Assembly (NCBI GenBank): GCA_037954665.1
Contig: JBBMOL010000201.1
Location: forward strand, 310,001 to 374,000
From: Laguncularia racemosa
Lineage: Eukaryota > Streptophyta > Magnoliopsida > Myrtales > Combretaceae
Length of the DNA: 64,000 bases
Direction: 5' to 3'
Shown here: piece by piece, positions 22,851 through 34,569 of the stretch
Layout: each line of letters begins with the position of its first letter
Position numbering within the stretch: the first letter of the stretch is position 1
Notes under the pieces: generated by a model
Told to the model about the DNA's origin: nothing
The model's database searches: none
What the model saw: only the letters and a program-made list of their open reading frames with translations
Made by a program: the position numbers and the translations under genes

Positions 22851-24695
22851 TGGGAGTTTGTTCTGAATTACCGCAGAGCATTCTCCTCCTAAAGTTACAG
22901 TGGAGAACTCTTCAAGCTTCCTTTTGTTCGATAGCAACTCTTTCAAAAATTTTGCATATCGTGGAATTTGTGATAATGCCTCAACTAGTGGAAGGTTGAT
23001 ATGCAATTGCTTAAATATCTCTAAAAATCTTCCATAGTGCTCATCTGTTCTGTCCTTCTTGAGTCGTGCTGGATAAGGGACATTGGGCTTGTATTTTGGG
23101 ATTAATGGAGGTGATGATTTCTCTTTAGGTGATTTTTTTGAATGATTTCCCCCTTCTTTGAGAACTACTTGTTCTTTTGCCGGTTCAGTCACCCGACTCT
23201 CTTCTTCTTGAACCTTTGGTTGTAGTTCCTTACCACTTTGTAATGTGACAGCTTTAACATGTTCTCTAGGGTTGGTTTCTGTGTTTCTCGGTAGTGAACC
23301 TTGAGATCTCTCTGACAGAAGCTTAGCTATCTGACCGACCTGGTTTTCAAGATTGTGTATTGGTGCCTCATGATTCCTCAGAGCCGAGTCTTGATTTTTC
23401 ATAATCAAATCAAAGGACTTCTGTCTGTCTTCTGAATCATTGATGAATTTTGTGAGGAGATCTTCAAGTGGCGGTTTGGAACTCTGGACCAGTGGCCTCT
23501 GATAACCTGGTGGAGGATTCGAATTACCCTTCTGAATATTACTGTTGTTAGTCCAAGAAAAATTTGGGTGATTTCTCCATCCTGGGTTATAAGTATTGAT
23601 GTATGGATTGTTCTAGGGCCGAATTGGGTTTCCCAAATAATCCACTTGCTCTGTTTGCCCATCCTCACCACCTGAGGGTTCCACAATAGCCAGCTGATGT
23701 TGTGAGACAGCCAACCTATCGATCTTTCTAGATAAAGCCTCAACTTTCAACACGATAGAAGTATCCACATCCACTTCAAGAATGCCTGCCACCCTCTTTT
23801 CTCTACCCCTACCATGTGACCATTCATAATTATTCGCGGTCATGTCTTCAAAAAGAGTCAAACTTTCTTCAGGAGTTTTATGGTTCAAGGTGCCACCAGC
23901 TGCGGCATCTACTGTTTGTCTCGTTTGATAGTTCAACCCATTATAAAATATCTGAACTTGAAGCCACTCTAAGATCCCATGGTGTGGGCATTTCCGCATT
24001 GAGTCCTTGAATCTCTCCCAGGTTTCATACAACGTCTCCATGTCATACTGATGATAAGATTGAATCTCAACTCGAAGTTTAGCGGTCTTTGAAGGAGGGA
24101 AGAATTTGTCCATAAACTTCTTAATCAGACCTTGCCATGTAGTAAAGGAGTTCCTCAGTAAAGAATTCAGCAACTGCTTAGCCTTGCCTTTCAAAGAGAA
24201 TGGGAAGAGCCTGAGGCGAATCGCATCATCACTAACTCCATTAAATTTGAAGGTATCGCATATCTCCAGAAAGAGTTGGATATGCGCATTTGGATCTTCA
24301 TCCTGTAAACCATCAAATTGAGTATATTGCTGCACCATCTGAATCACGGCAGGCTTAAGTTCAAAATTATTTTCCTCCACTCGAGGACGGACTATACTAG
24401 AGCTAACGCCTATCAAGTTTGGCCTGGCAAAATCAGAATTGGTTCTAGGTGGCTCATTAACTCGGCCATCTCTATTATCAACCAGTTGATGATTCGGGGG
24501 ATCCACAACAACATTTCCTTGATTCAGCTCTTGAGCACGATTATTGACTTGATCAGCCATTTCTTCCTTCAGTGATTCTCCTTGAATACCAAATGATGTT
24601 GACTCAGTCAAGTGTTGCTTTTTCTGATAACAACGAATAATTTTCTCTGGCTCAGGATTAAAAACAGCAAGTTCCTTGGAGCGACCTCTAGTCAT
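22830..24695 (-). pseudogene. gag of the Athila-like element
   Basis: ATG at 24695 (MTRGRSKELAVFNPEPEK). Minus-strand gag core: YTQFDGLQDEDPNAHIQLFL, RLRLFPFSLKGKAKQLLNS, KFMDKFFPPSKTAKLR, TLYETWERFKD, VDAAAGGTLNHKTP. Then YNPGWRNHPNF and the LENQVGQIAKLLSER coiled segment at about 23300. The frame is open from 24695 to about 22830 except for one TAG at 23613-23615, where CAG (Gln) is expected. No CCHC zinc knuckle is visible between VEPSGG and VDYLGN, where related gags, including the nested one, have it. It encodes the particle protein. Confidence 0.9.
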
Positions 24696-24822
24696 GCTCT
24701 GTAAACGTAATATAAATCAATTATGAGCTCCAAATTCTCAGGAAGAAAAGGGAAAAAAGATAAGAAAGAAATAAATTGGTTAAATTAATAAGTAAAAAGT
24801 GTTTCTAATATTGGCGTATCCC

Positions 24823-24835
24823 GGCAACGGTGCCA
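24823..24835 (-). other. Primer-binding site, tRNA-Asp type
   Basis: The minus strand reads TGGCACCGTTGCC six bases after the 5' LTR end, one mismatch from the tRNA-Asp complement TGGCGCCGTTGCC; CGGGA follows, as usual in Athila/Tat elements. Confidence 0.82.
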
Positions 24836-24841
24836 AAAACT

Positions 24842-26273
24842 TGATCATTGCCAATCGTAGTTTTAATAAATTGAATTCTTGTTCTTAATCTTACTACGAA
24901 GCAATAGGCAAGCACACCTATCGTAGCGTAATATAGCGAGTAAGCACAAGGTCGTCCCTCAGAGATACACCAACTACTACTACTAACTTCGTTCCTATTA
25001 TCTAACCCCGCTTAAATATGTTGGTTGAAACTTAATTACTCTAATCTTAAAACTAATAACTCACTAACAACAATGGTTCTGAAGATTTATTAATTAACAA
25101 AAAGCAACCTAGATTTTATTTTACTCCTTCTCTATCATGTAATTCATTAGATTTATGAAGATTGGCGTAATTGACTTCTTATACTGTCGAATTCTCTAGT
25201 CAAGTTAACTACTTTCTCAAGTATATTAACCTATCTAATCCTAGGTTTATCAAATAGGATCTCTCCTTAGTTAATAGCAACCTAGAATTGCATAAAGCAC
25301 ATGAATTCGCATCAAAATAATCGATGTAAACAAAAGACTCTTGTTTCCTATCTCTAAAAGAACAATCAAATCTCATTAATTGCATTAAATTTAATCATAA
25401 GAGCAATTTCTCAATTAACTAATATGATATCATGCATAAATTCATATTCCGGATCTATGAATCTAAGAAACAATTGAAGGGCATGCAATTAATCATAAGA
25501 AAGCCAACAACTTCGCATTAAAAACCAAATCTTCATCACATGACAGAGAAGTTTCAAATAAAATCTAGATCTAGGTTCTACTCCTCCATAAATTGGACAA
25601 AAGAAATGCAATTACTAGTAGAATAGATAAAATTCATAGTCATAACCCGTAAAGATAGAATCTTCTTCTTCGTGGGTCTTCAATCTCCCTTGGAATCGAC
25701 AGAATCTTCTTTCCCTTACTGTTATGAGAGTCAAAGAAAATAAAAAATTCGTAACCCCCCCCCCCCCCCGTTCTAAGGCAACTAACGGTCTATTTTTACA
25801 TGTACCCGGGTTGGATACATACACGAGCGGATACACGAGTAGTGTATCTCATGCTTGCTTCCAAGTGTCCTTATGTGAATATACATGAGCAAGTACATGG
25901 GAGTGTACATTGGTCGTGTATTTGAAACATCGTTAAACAGAAGCAAAACTCAGATACACAAGCAAAGTACATGGGCATGTACTTTGCTCGTGTACTTTCC
26001 AGACATCCACTTCAGTATACACAAGCAAAGTACATGGGCGTGTATCTCGCTTGTGTACTTTCCAGAATTCTTTTCTTCACATATATTGTATCTAATTCCT
26101 TCCAAACTTGATTCGACTCTTCAAAACTCCTTCCCTCAGCTCCAAAATACTCTAGAAGATCCTGAAATTAACATTCATTCCATTAAGCATCCTTTTCTTC
26201 AACAAATAATCTAAAAATTCAACAATAAAGCACAATTTCATTACTCTAGATAAGGGTATTTTGCGACTTATCA
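24842..26273 (-). repeat. 5' LTR of the Athila-like element
   Basis: 1432 bp, beginning TGATAAGTCGC at 26273 and ending GGCAATGATCA at 24842 on the minus strand. It carries the TACACGAG dyads (25800-26070), a C run of 15 at 25755-25769, and a changed TATA box. The frames at 25615-25836 and 25885-26214 are LTR sequence. Confidence 0.95.
25790..25798 (-). promoter_or_regulatory. Altered TATA box in the 5' LTR
   Basis: Reads TAAAAATAG where the other copies of this LTR have TATAAATAG, so the promoter that would drive the element may be weakened. Confidence 0.5.
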
Positions 26274-26278
26274 ACCAT

Positions 26279-28178
26279 TATCTTGTAGCTCCTGTAATTG
26301 TTTCCTTAATTCTTCCAACTCTACCGGTGTCATCCTATAGACTAGTTTTTATATGGGTACTATACTCGATACCTAATCAACATTGAATTATATTTCCCTA
26401 GCTCGGGGTAAACCAAGAAGATCTGGAAACACATCAGGAAATTCAATCACTATCGGTACTCCTTTCATCTTAACTTCTTCACTGGCTTCAACAGATATTG
26501 TTGCAAGTACCCTTTTTCCCCACATCTCATAAGTAGGCAATCTAGTGGGTCTCTACGCTTTTAACTTGTATTCAAAATATCTATCCCCCGGTATATAAAA
26601 CTGCACCACCATATTGTGACAATCAATAGTGGCATCATATTTTGATAGCCAATTGACACCTAAAATAATGTCAAATTCTATCATCTCTAATACCAGGAGG
26701 TTTGTTGGCACCACCCTACCATATATTACTATTCTCACTCCTCTGCACTATCTACTTATTCTTCCTCTTACTCCCAAAGGAGTACTAACAGACAGACAGT
26801 CATTTATGTTTTCAACATTCAAAGCACATGCATACACAAAAGTCTCAGACACATAGGATACAGACACACCGGTATCGAATAGCACATATGCATTGTAGGA
26901 GTATATTGGAAACATACTTGCAATGTTGTCTATATCCGGGATATCTTACTACTACAGCTACTGAATAGCAAACACTCTAGTAAGAATTCTTTGTCTAGGA
27001 ACTCTTGCTTGTGGTCTACCTCCTTATCCTCTCACTATAGGTCTAGCTGCCAGTTGAACTGGCTCTATCTGATTTTTTAATTGCCCCTAAGGATAGTTGA
27101 CTGCCTTGTGCCCCCTCTGGTTACACACATGACAGAAGATTAAGGGAACTAACCTTTCAATGCAATGTCTACTAATGTGCCTAGTCTTCCCACAAGAGAA
27201 ACATGCCCCATCTAGCCACCTGCACTCTCTTAACACATGAGGTCCGTAACATTAGATACATTTAACATCTAGGCTTATTGTAGTAAGTGTTAAGGGAACT
27301 TGTTTGATTTAAGAGAGTAGGGGTTATAGCTCTCGGTGTTCTACTTTGCAACAGCTGATGTCTTTTACCCCTGTCTTGCTCTATTCCACTAGAGGCGGGT
27401 CTTTTTCCCAGAGCTGTTGCTACTTTGCGGCTCCTCTATTCTTCTATTATCTTCTTATTCTAACGTACTTCGCTTTGTTAACCATTTCAGCATATGTATT
27501 TAGCTGAAAGGCCCCTACTATAAGTTGTAGGTCCAATTCCAATCCTATTAGAAACCTTCTGGCTCGGGACTTATCATCATTACATGGATTTTCGGGAAGG
27601 AATTGATTGAGGTGATTTAATTCTGTCTCATACTCTTCAACTGTTTGGTTCCCCTATTCATAGGTGTAGTATTCATTCTCCATTCTATCTTTGGAACTAC
27701 TAGGGAAGTATCTCTAATAAAATAACTACTTAACTACTGCCCAGTCCATGCATTCTCCTGCAAGGCTATGAACTAAAGCCTATCGTTTTGCTGCAATTCC
27801 CTTCAACATGAATGTGGCATAATTTACCTTCCTATCTTCAGGTATCTAAAAGGTAGCAAACGGTTTCTCAATTTCCTATACCCAATCCTCAGCTTCGATT
27901 GGGTATTCTACTCTAGGGTTAAACTCTTCAGCCACTCTCATAAACCTATCAAAGCTAATGGGTTTGTTAGCATTCCTATGCTATAGGACATTAGGGGCTT
28001 GGTGTTGTTATGCCAGTAGTCCCACCAAGTGATTCATAGTATGCAGTAGCAAAACTGTCTCTTCAGCCATCTGACCTCTTTCTCCTTATAGCTGTGGGTT
28101 TCGAACTTCCTCCTCATTAGGGTTATCACATTTAACACCCCTTCTAGCTCCTGATATGGTGATTCTACTTAGAGGCAT
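26279..28178 (-). pseudogene. Chromovirus C1 gag, protease and start of reverse transcriptase
   Basis: Minus strand. ATG at 28178 begins MPLSRITISGARRG. The gag core is readable through stops (KPISFDRFMRVAEEFNPRVE, RRFLIGLELDLQL). A zinc knuckle region lies near 27110-27260, the aspartic protease near 26553-26960 (IEFDIILGVNWLSKYDATID), and reverse transcriptase begins at about 26460 (REFPDVFPDLLGLPR). Many stops are TAG at expected TGG or CAG codons. The gene continues at 1780. It is dead. Confidence 0.82.
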
Positions 28179-28611
28179 TTTGTTTAAGAAGAGATAACCA
28201 GATCTACTTAAATTAATATCAATAATGGTCAGTTTCATAGTGTGTAAGTATATACACATATACCACTACACATGGGTCTACTCATATACATAACTTAGCA
28301 GTTAGATGAATACAAGTAAAGTAATAATACAAGAAAATAATTACATAATTAGGTAAACGTCCCATATTTTACCCATTCTCTTCATGCCTCATTATCTTAG
28401 AGATCCAGTGCTTGACTCCTCTAAAGATTATATCTTATGCTCTACAGGTTTAAAACATATGTATATTAATCATCACTTAGTTCTAAATATCATCACCTAA
28501 GCTCTTCAGGATCAATGACCTATGCTCTATAGATCAAAACTTAAATCATATGGATCAACAATCTATTCCCTACAGATTCAAACTTAAGTCTCTAAAGACC
28601 ATAAACCTAAA

Positions 28612-28622
28612 GCTCTGATACC
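28612..28622 (-). other. Primer-binding site of chromovirus C1, initiator tRNA-Met type
   Basis: GGTATCAGAGC on the minus strand, eight bases from the LTR end at 28631. Confidence 0.75.
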
Positions 28623-28630
28623 TCCTCAGC

Positions 28631-30670
28631 TGTAACGTCCCAAAACTGGGGCTACGCTACTTCTCGCCGTGTGTCCTTATCTCATAAGAACACGTTAAGT
28701 CTTTGAATCAACTCTAATACATTTAACATGTAACTCCTATATAAAAACATTTGAGACATCTCCAAAATTTAAAATAGTTTCATAAACCATATCAAACATC
28801 TAATGCAGCAGAAGTCTTTAAACACCAAAATAATATTCTAAAAAGTAACATCTATTATAGCCTAATAAAGTAATTCTCCCAAAACCTAATCACCATAATA
28901 GTAATGGTAATCTTCATCTTCCTCTCTCTATAGTTCACCTAAACCCAAGTTATCTTCTAGGTTCTCATCTCTCTCAACACCTGCATCTAAAAATGTTCCC
29001 CAAAGGGTAAGCTAATGCCAAGTATGTATAACACAAACACACACACATGAACAAACATAAACAAGTATCACACACATCATGCAGTACTTAAACACAAACA
29101 ACCATTTCTTAAGACAATCTATGTCTACAAGCATCAACAAGGTACTAATGGCCCCCTTAACATAATTAACACACCAGAGCATGATTTGGCGATGGGAACT
29201 ACCACTATAGGCCCTATACCTATGATCCCTTAATCTTTAAACTTGGTGATGGGAACTCCCATTACGAGTCCCACACCCATGTAAACTTAATCCTGGTGAT
29301 TAGAACTGCCACTATGGGCCTCGCATCCATATACCCTTAAACACAAAACCTGGTGATGGGAACTGCTACTATGGGCCCCACACCCATGTTCACAACCACT
29401 CAATCCTCATTTAGCTCAGATCATTTCCAAGCACGACTCCACTAGGGACAACGTCATACAAGAATCATTGGGGTGCCCCCTAGGAATTTGCCACTACAAC
29501 TTAAACACTTAAGCCAAATTGTTTAACTTAATCAAGTTCAATACATAAACTAACTTAACAAGCACAAATCAACACACAAGTTGCACGTACCTTGAATCCC
29601 AGCCTTATGCACTTCCTGATCTTAGACTTAAACTAAATTGAAATCTATACAAATCAACAAGCTCTTCTTAGTACTTAATCTAAGATCAATATCATTCTCT
29701 TACTCCTCTTAATCTCATTTACTAAATTTTTATTGGGCCTTACTGGCTAGCTATGTTAAATGAACATATAACCATGTTATGCTTTATTCAACATAGCCAT
29801 GTTAAGGACCGTGTTTCTCAACATGGGCTGGAGCACGACTGTATTAAGGGCTGTGTATCTTTCGGTGTAAAGTTTGGCTTCAACACAATTGAAACACGAC
29901 CATGTTAGGAGGTCGTGTCACCCTTGACTCAACGTGATCGAAACATGATTGTGATAAGAGGTCATTTATCTCTTAGTGTAACTTTCACACTCAACATGGT
30001 CTAAACACAACCGTGTTGAGAGGCCATGTTACCCTTAACTCAACACGGTTGAAACACGACCATATTAGGAGGCCGTGTATCTTTGGAATTTAGCACGATT
30101 GAAACATGATCGTGTTGACAGGCCATATACCTCTTAGACAATTCTACGAGCCCTAATTCTTTTACTCTAAATTCTCTTAAACTCGTTTCTCTTTATCCTT
30201 AGACTTAATTAAATCTCTAAAATACGTAAATGCATCTAAATTACAAGGATTTTTGCACTTACATCAAAATTACACAAGTCGTATCCTTGAGCTGTTGATT
30301 CCCGTTCTCCTATTGACCTTTCTCAAACTTCGAGTTATGTATGAAAAAAGCTATGTAACTATATCAGATTACCCATTTTCTATGAAAATTCTTATATAAA
30401 AACCCTTCCCTCTCGTACTTGGAATTAGGTCGCACCATCTCCTCTCGACGTCTTAGGGTTTACTCAAAGAGTGTCTATCCTTTGTGGATTTCTATATCAC
30501 TGCCCAAAATGACAAAGGAGGCTCTCTAGGTTAATTTAGAGTATTTATACTCTTTGTGTAAAATGTCCAAATTGCCCCTCTAATTTTCTAAAATTCTCGT
30601 CTTCGTCCTTTGTTCTTTGTGACAACATATATCTTAAATAAATAAATAAATAAAATTTTCAAGTATTACA
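28631..30670 (-). repeat. 5' LTR of chromovirus C1
   Basis: 2040 bp, TGTAATACTTG to GGGACGTTACA on the minus strand. A TATA-like TATAAATA is at 30542-30549. Direct repeats with GATGGGAACTGCCACTATGGGCC-like text (about 29190-29390) and the dyad array at 29810-30125 are visible. It sits inside the reverse transcriptase of C0, with GTTCA at 30671-30675 as a possible half of its target duplication; the other end is outside the window. Confidence 0.9.
29810..30125. repeat. Dyad array (AACACGACCGTGTT type) in chromovirus C1 LTR
   Basis: Units with GAAACACGACCATGTTAGGA or variants start near 29888, 29941, 30002, 30051 and 30101 (spacing 49-61 bp), each paired with a downstream GGCCGTGT half-site. 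Related arrays lie at 33530-33840, 35690-36085 and 41370-41720. Confidence 0.8.
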
Positions 30671-31650
30671 GTTCATAGATTTAATTAAGGGAATTCTTAG
30701 ACAAATTTGTAATCGCCTTAATAGACAATACCTTGATATACTCAAAGAGTAATGAAGAGCATGAATAGCATTTAAGACTAGTAGTTGGAAAATTACAAGA
30801 AGAAAGACTTTATGTTAAATTTAGTATATGTCAATTCTAGCTAGAACAGGTGGTTTCCTTGGTCATGTGGTTAACAAGGATGGGACATTTGTAGACCTAA
30901 AAAAGTTGAGAGTTGTAGTGAATTAGCATAAACTGAAGACAGTCATAGATATAAATAGCTTCCTAGGTTTGGTAAGCTACTATAGAAGATTTATAAAAGA
31001 ATTTTCCAAGATAGCAACTCCTCTTACCAGACTGACATAGAAAAATGTGAGATTTGAGTGGGATGACCAATGTGAGGCCAACTTTTAGATACTCAAAGAG
31101 ACTCATATCAACACCAACTTTAACATTGCCTAAGAGTGGAGAAGAATTTACTATGTATAGTAATGCCTCAATTCAAGAGTTAGGGTGTCTATTGGTGCAA
31201 GGTAGGTAGGTAATAGCATATACAACTCACCAGCTAAAGCCCTATGAAAAGAATTACTCAACTCATGACTTCGATTTGGCAGTAGTAGTATTGGCCTTAA
31301 AGTTATGGAAGCACTACTTATATGTAGAAAAATGTAAGATCTTTAGTGATCACAAAATCCTGAAGTATATCTTCACATAGAAGGAGCTGAATATGAGACA
31401 AAGAAGATGGTTGGAGCTGATCAAAGCATATGACTTAGAAATCCAATGCCATTTAAGAAAGGCCAATATAGTGGCTGATGCCCTCAATAGAAAGAAATAA
31501 GGTAATATAGCCACTCTAATCACCTCACAGAAAGAGTTATTGGAAAGCCTGCGTGAATTGGAGTTAGAGATTTTAACTCAAGAAGTGGGAGAAAAAATGG
31601 CCACTTTACGTATACAACCAACTGTAAAGGATAGAATCAACACTAGTTAG
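30671..31650 (+). pseudogene. Chromovirus C0 reverse transcriptase (end) and RNase H
   Basis: Plus strand. Begins inside reverse transcriptase just before the catalytic box, which reads ALIDNTLIYSKS here (the family has IDD, so the second Asp is Asn). Then GGFLGHVVNKDGTFVD, SFLGLVSYYRRFIKEFSKIA, EFTMYS-type RNase H start, AYTTHQLKPYEKNY, HDFDLAVVVLALK, and a tether to integrase (DALNRKK). Multiple TAG stops occur, for example 30924-30926 (expected Trp) and 31038-31040 (expected Gln). The 5' half lies left of the window, beyond C1. Confidence 0.85.
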
Positions 31651-32979
31651 GTAGAAGATAAAGATATCTAAGAAATCAAAAACAGAATAGAATAGGGTAA
31701 GCCTCCTGAATTCAGCATAGATATAGAGGGAATTCTAAGATATGGAGCAAGAACAAGGACCTAGAGAGTCATTACTGGTGGAAGAAGATGAAAAGGGACA
31801 TAGCTGAGTATATAGCCAGATACCTTGCTTGCCAACATATCAAAATAGAGCATTAAAGGCCAGCTAGAGAATTACAATATCTTCCAGTACTAAAATGGAA
31901 ATAAGAGCATGTGATAATGGATTTTGTTACAACCCTCCGAAATACTAAAGAGAAGCAGGATGCAATTTGTGTAATAATGGATAGGTTAACTAAGTCTGCT
32001 CATTTTTTACCTATTAGAGTGGGATATAAGCTAGAGAAATTAGCTTAGATATACATACAGAAGATAGTCAGATTACATGGAGTGCTAGTGACATCACTTC
32101 TAATAGAAACACAAGGTTTATAAGTAGATTATGGAGCAGCTTAAATAAACCATTAGGCACCAAACTGCAGTTTAACATAGCATTCCACCCTTCGATGGAT
32201 GGTCAGTCTCAAACTATACATATACTGGAAGATTTACTCAAAGCATGTGCACTAGATATTGGAGGTAACTAGAATGAGCATATACCTCTAGTTAAGTTTG
32301 CCAATAATAACAACTACTAGGCAACGATCTAGATGGCTCCTTATAAGGCTCTTTATGGAAGAAGGTGTAGATCCCCGATACACTAGGATGAAGAGGGAGA
32401 GAGGTAAATGCCGACACCATAATTAGTCCAAGAGGCAATGGGCAAGGTCAAGCTGATTAGGCAAAGGATAAAAACAGCTCAATCCAAACAGAAGAAGTAT
32501 ATAGACAAGAGAAGATGCCCCTTGGAGTTCCAACTAAGAGATAAGGTCCTTTTGAAAGTTTTTCGAACCAAATGGGTGACCAGGTTCGATTTGAGAGGGA
32601 AGCTAAACCTGAAATATGTTGGCCCATTTGAGATCTTAGAAAGAGTGGGTAATGTATCTTACAGGTTGGCTCTCCCACCAAGTTTGGTTAGGGTACATGA
32701 CATATTCCATATATATACTCGACCCAGATTAGATTGTGGCTTTGAAGCCATTGAATGTGCGACTAAGCCTGTCGTTTGTGGAAAGACCCATTAGAGTTGT
32801 GGACACAAAAGAACAAGTGCTAAGACGGAAAATGATTCCCTACGTTAAAGTGTAATGGACCAATTAGACAGAACGAGAAGCGACATGGGAATTAGAAGAG
32901 GAGATGAGAAAGAAGTATCTAGACCTTTTCCAAAATGAGGTAACTTTCGAGGATGAAAGTTTTTATAAAGGGGGGAGAA
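31651..32979 (+). pseudogene. Chromovirus C0 integrase with chromodomain remnant
   Basis: Plus strand. Core fragments are VIMDFVTTLRNT and VIMDRLTKSAHFLPIRVGY near 31910-32020, then HSTLRWMVSL-like text from the HPQTDGQSE region at about 32190. The best preserved part is an open stretch at 32438-32794 carrying the GPY/F module (LKYVGPFEILERVGNVSYRL) and VHDIFHI. It is followed by a chromodomain-like tail (EREATWELEEEMRKKY) to about 32940. A chromodomain behind integrase is the hallmark of chromoviruses and directs insertion to heterochromatin; the WELEEEMR form fits the Tekay/Del group. The purine tract AAAGGGGGGAGAA (32967-32979) abuts the LTR. Confidence 0.87.
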
Positions 32980-34569
32980 TGTAAATACCCGAATGACATA
33001 TTTAATTAATATATATTATAACAAAAGGCTGAGATTGAAAATGGGATTTTATAAAAATTTGGGGGTAATATAGTCTTTTTACCTAATAAGTATAAAAGCC
33101 TCTCATCTGACCTAGCGCTCTCCTTCCTCAAAGTCTCATAGTAACAAACAAGAACTCTCTGGAAACACTCTCAAGACAAACCTAAAGGCAGCTAAGAGGA
33201 GGATAGCAAGGTTCAAATCTAAAAACACTAGGTAAGAAATTGGATTATGGGATTTCATTTAAGATTAACAAATTGAGGATTCAAAATGATTTCTAACACT
33301 TGTTCGAATAGAATCAAGATTGAAGAAGGGATGGGACAAGCACGAAATTCATCCAATTAAGAATTCAAGAGACGAAAATTGAGAAGTAAGTATCCTAACT
33401 TATGAAATTTGATCAGAAATTACATGTATTAGGATTAAGTTAGGCTTAAAATTAAGGGATGTTAGAATTGGATCAAACTTGAGAAGAAGAAATTAGGGTT
33501 CATGGTGAAAATTAGGGAATATGGTTAAGTACAATGTCCAATGTACTTAACCAGTGTTACTTGACCATGTTGAAATGCGTGTTGAGGAAGTCAAACATAG
33601 CTAGGATATATGCTAGCGTTATGAGGCAAGTTTAGGAAGTTGAACATATTAGAATACACACCCATGTTCTAAGGAGTGTCAGAGGGGGAAATTCACAAAA
33701 AGGTATACAACCATCAACACGACCGTGTACCTAAGCGTGTCAAACGTTAAAGATCACATAATGGTATACAACCATCAATACAATCATGTACTTGGGCGTG
33801 CTAAAGTACACTATTCCAAACACGACCATGTACTTAGAAAAAACAAATCTTGTTTCTTGATTTAATTTTCAATTAAACAAATTCCCATGCATCCTAGATA
33901 GTTAATAAGACCTTAGAAACTATAATAGACTAAGAGAATTAAGATATTAGCTTATTCTTATATTAGTACTTAAGAAGTAATCATTATTGCATTTACAAAT
34001 TACAGATTAGCTTTAAGTCCAGGACCAGAAGTGCTTAAGACTAGGACTTAAGGTACGTGTAACTATTTGTTATTCTATGCTTGTTTAAGTTCATATAATT
34101 ACTGAATTTGATTAAGTTATATCAATTAGCTTAAGTGGTTAAGTTGTTATTATATGTGCTTGGCTTGACATAGGAGCCCATAGTGGTAGATCCTTATAGA
34201 GCACCCTAATGATCCTTGTGTGACGTTGTTCCTAGTAGAGTCATGCTTGGAAATGATTTAGGTTGGTTTAAGGTTTAAGTGATCATGGGTGTGGGGCTCG
34301 TAATGGCAACTCCCATCACCATGTTTAAGGTTTAAGTGACTATGGGTGTAAGGCCCATAGTAGCAATTCTCATCACCACGTTTAAGGTTTAAAAGATCAT
34401 GGGTATGGGGCTCGTGGTGGCAATTCCCATCACCAGTTCATGTTCCAAATGTTTAAGTATGTTAATGGGGTCATGAGTACCCTACTGTTGCTTCTGAGCT
34501 TAAAGTATATCATGAAATGGTTGCTTGCTGCTTAAGTTTTGCACAACGTATGAGAATTAAGTTCCTATG
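32980..34569 (+). repeat. 3' LTR of chromovirus C0, first part
   Basis: Begins TGTAAATACCCG right after the purine tract. It contains a TATA box at 33091-33098 (TATAAAAG), dyads at 33530-33840, and GGGTGTGGGGCTCGTAATGGCAACTCCCATCACCA-like direct repeats at 34280-34440. It is interrupted at CTATG by C3 and resumes at 42222. Confidence 0.88.
33091..33098 (+). promoter_or_regulatory. TATA box of chromovirus C0 LTR
   Basis: TATAAAAG about 110 bp into the LTR. Unlike in the Athila-type LTRs, the dyad array lies downstream of the box. Confidence 0.5.

Larger units (their letters stand above)
1781..26273 (-). mobile_element. Athila-like Ty3 retrotransposon with two nested insertions
   Basis: This is a complete minus-strand element with LTR ends TG...CA, a 5-bp duplication ACCAT, a tRNA-Asp-like primer site next to the 5' LTR (24842-26273), then gag, protease, reverse transcriptase, RNase H and integrase, a downstream reading frame of the Athila type, a purine tract, and the 3' LTR (1781-2521 plus 7387-8087). 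Its LTR is 1432 bp. Two later insertions account for 2522-7386 and 14653-21672; without them the element is about 12.6 kb. The coding regions carry stops, frameshifts and a protease active-site change, so it is not autonomous now. The lineage call rests on the primer site, gene order, downstream frame and protease style. Confidence 0.92.
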
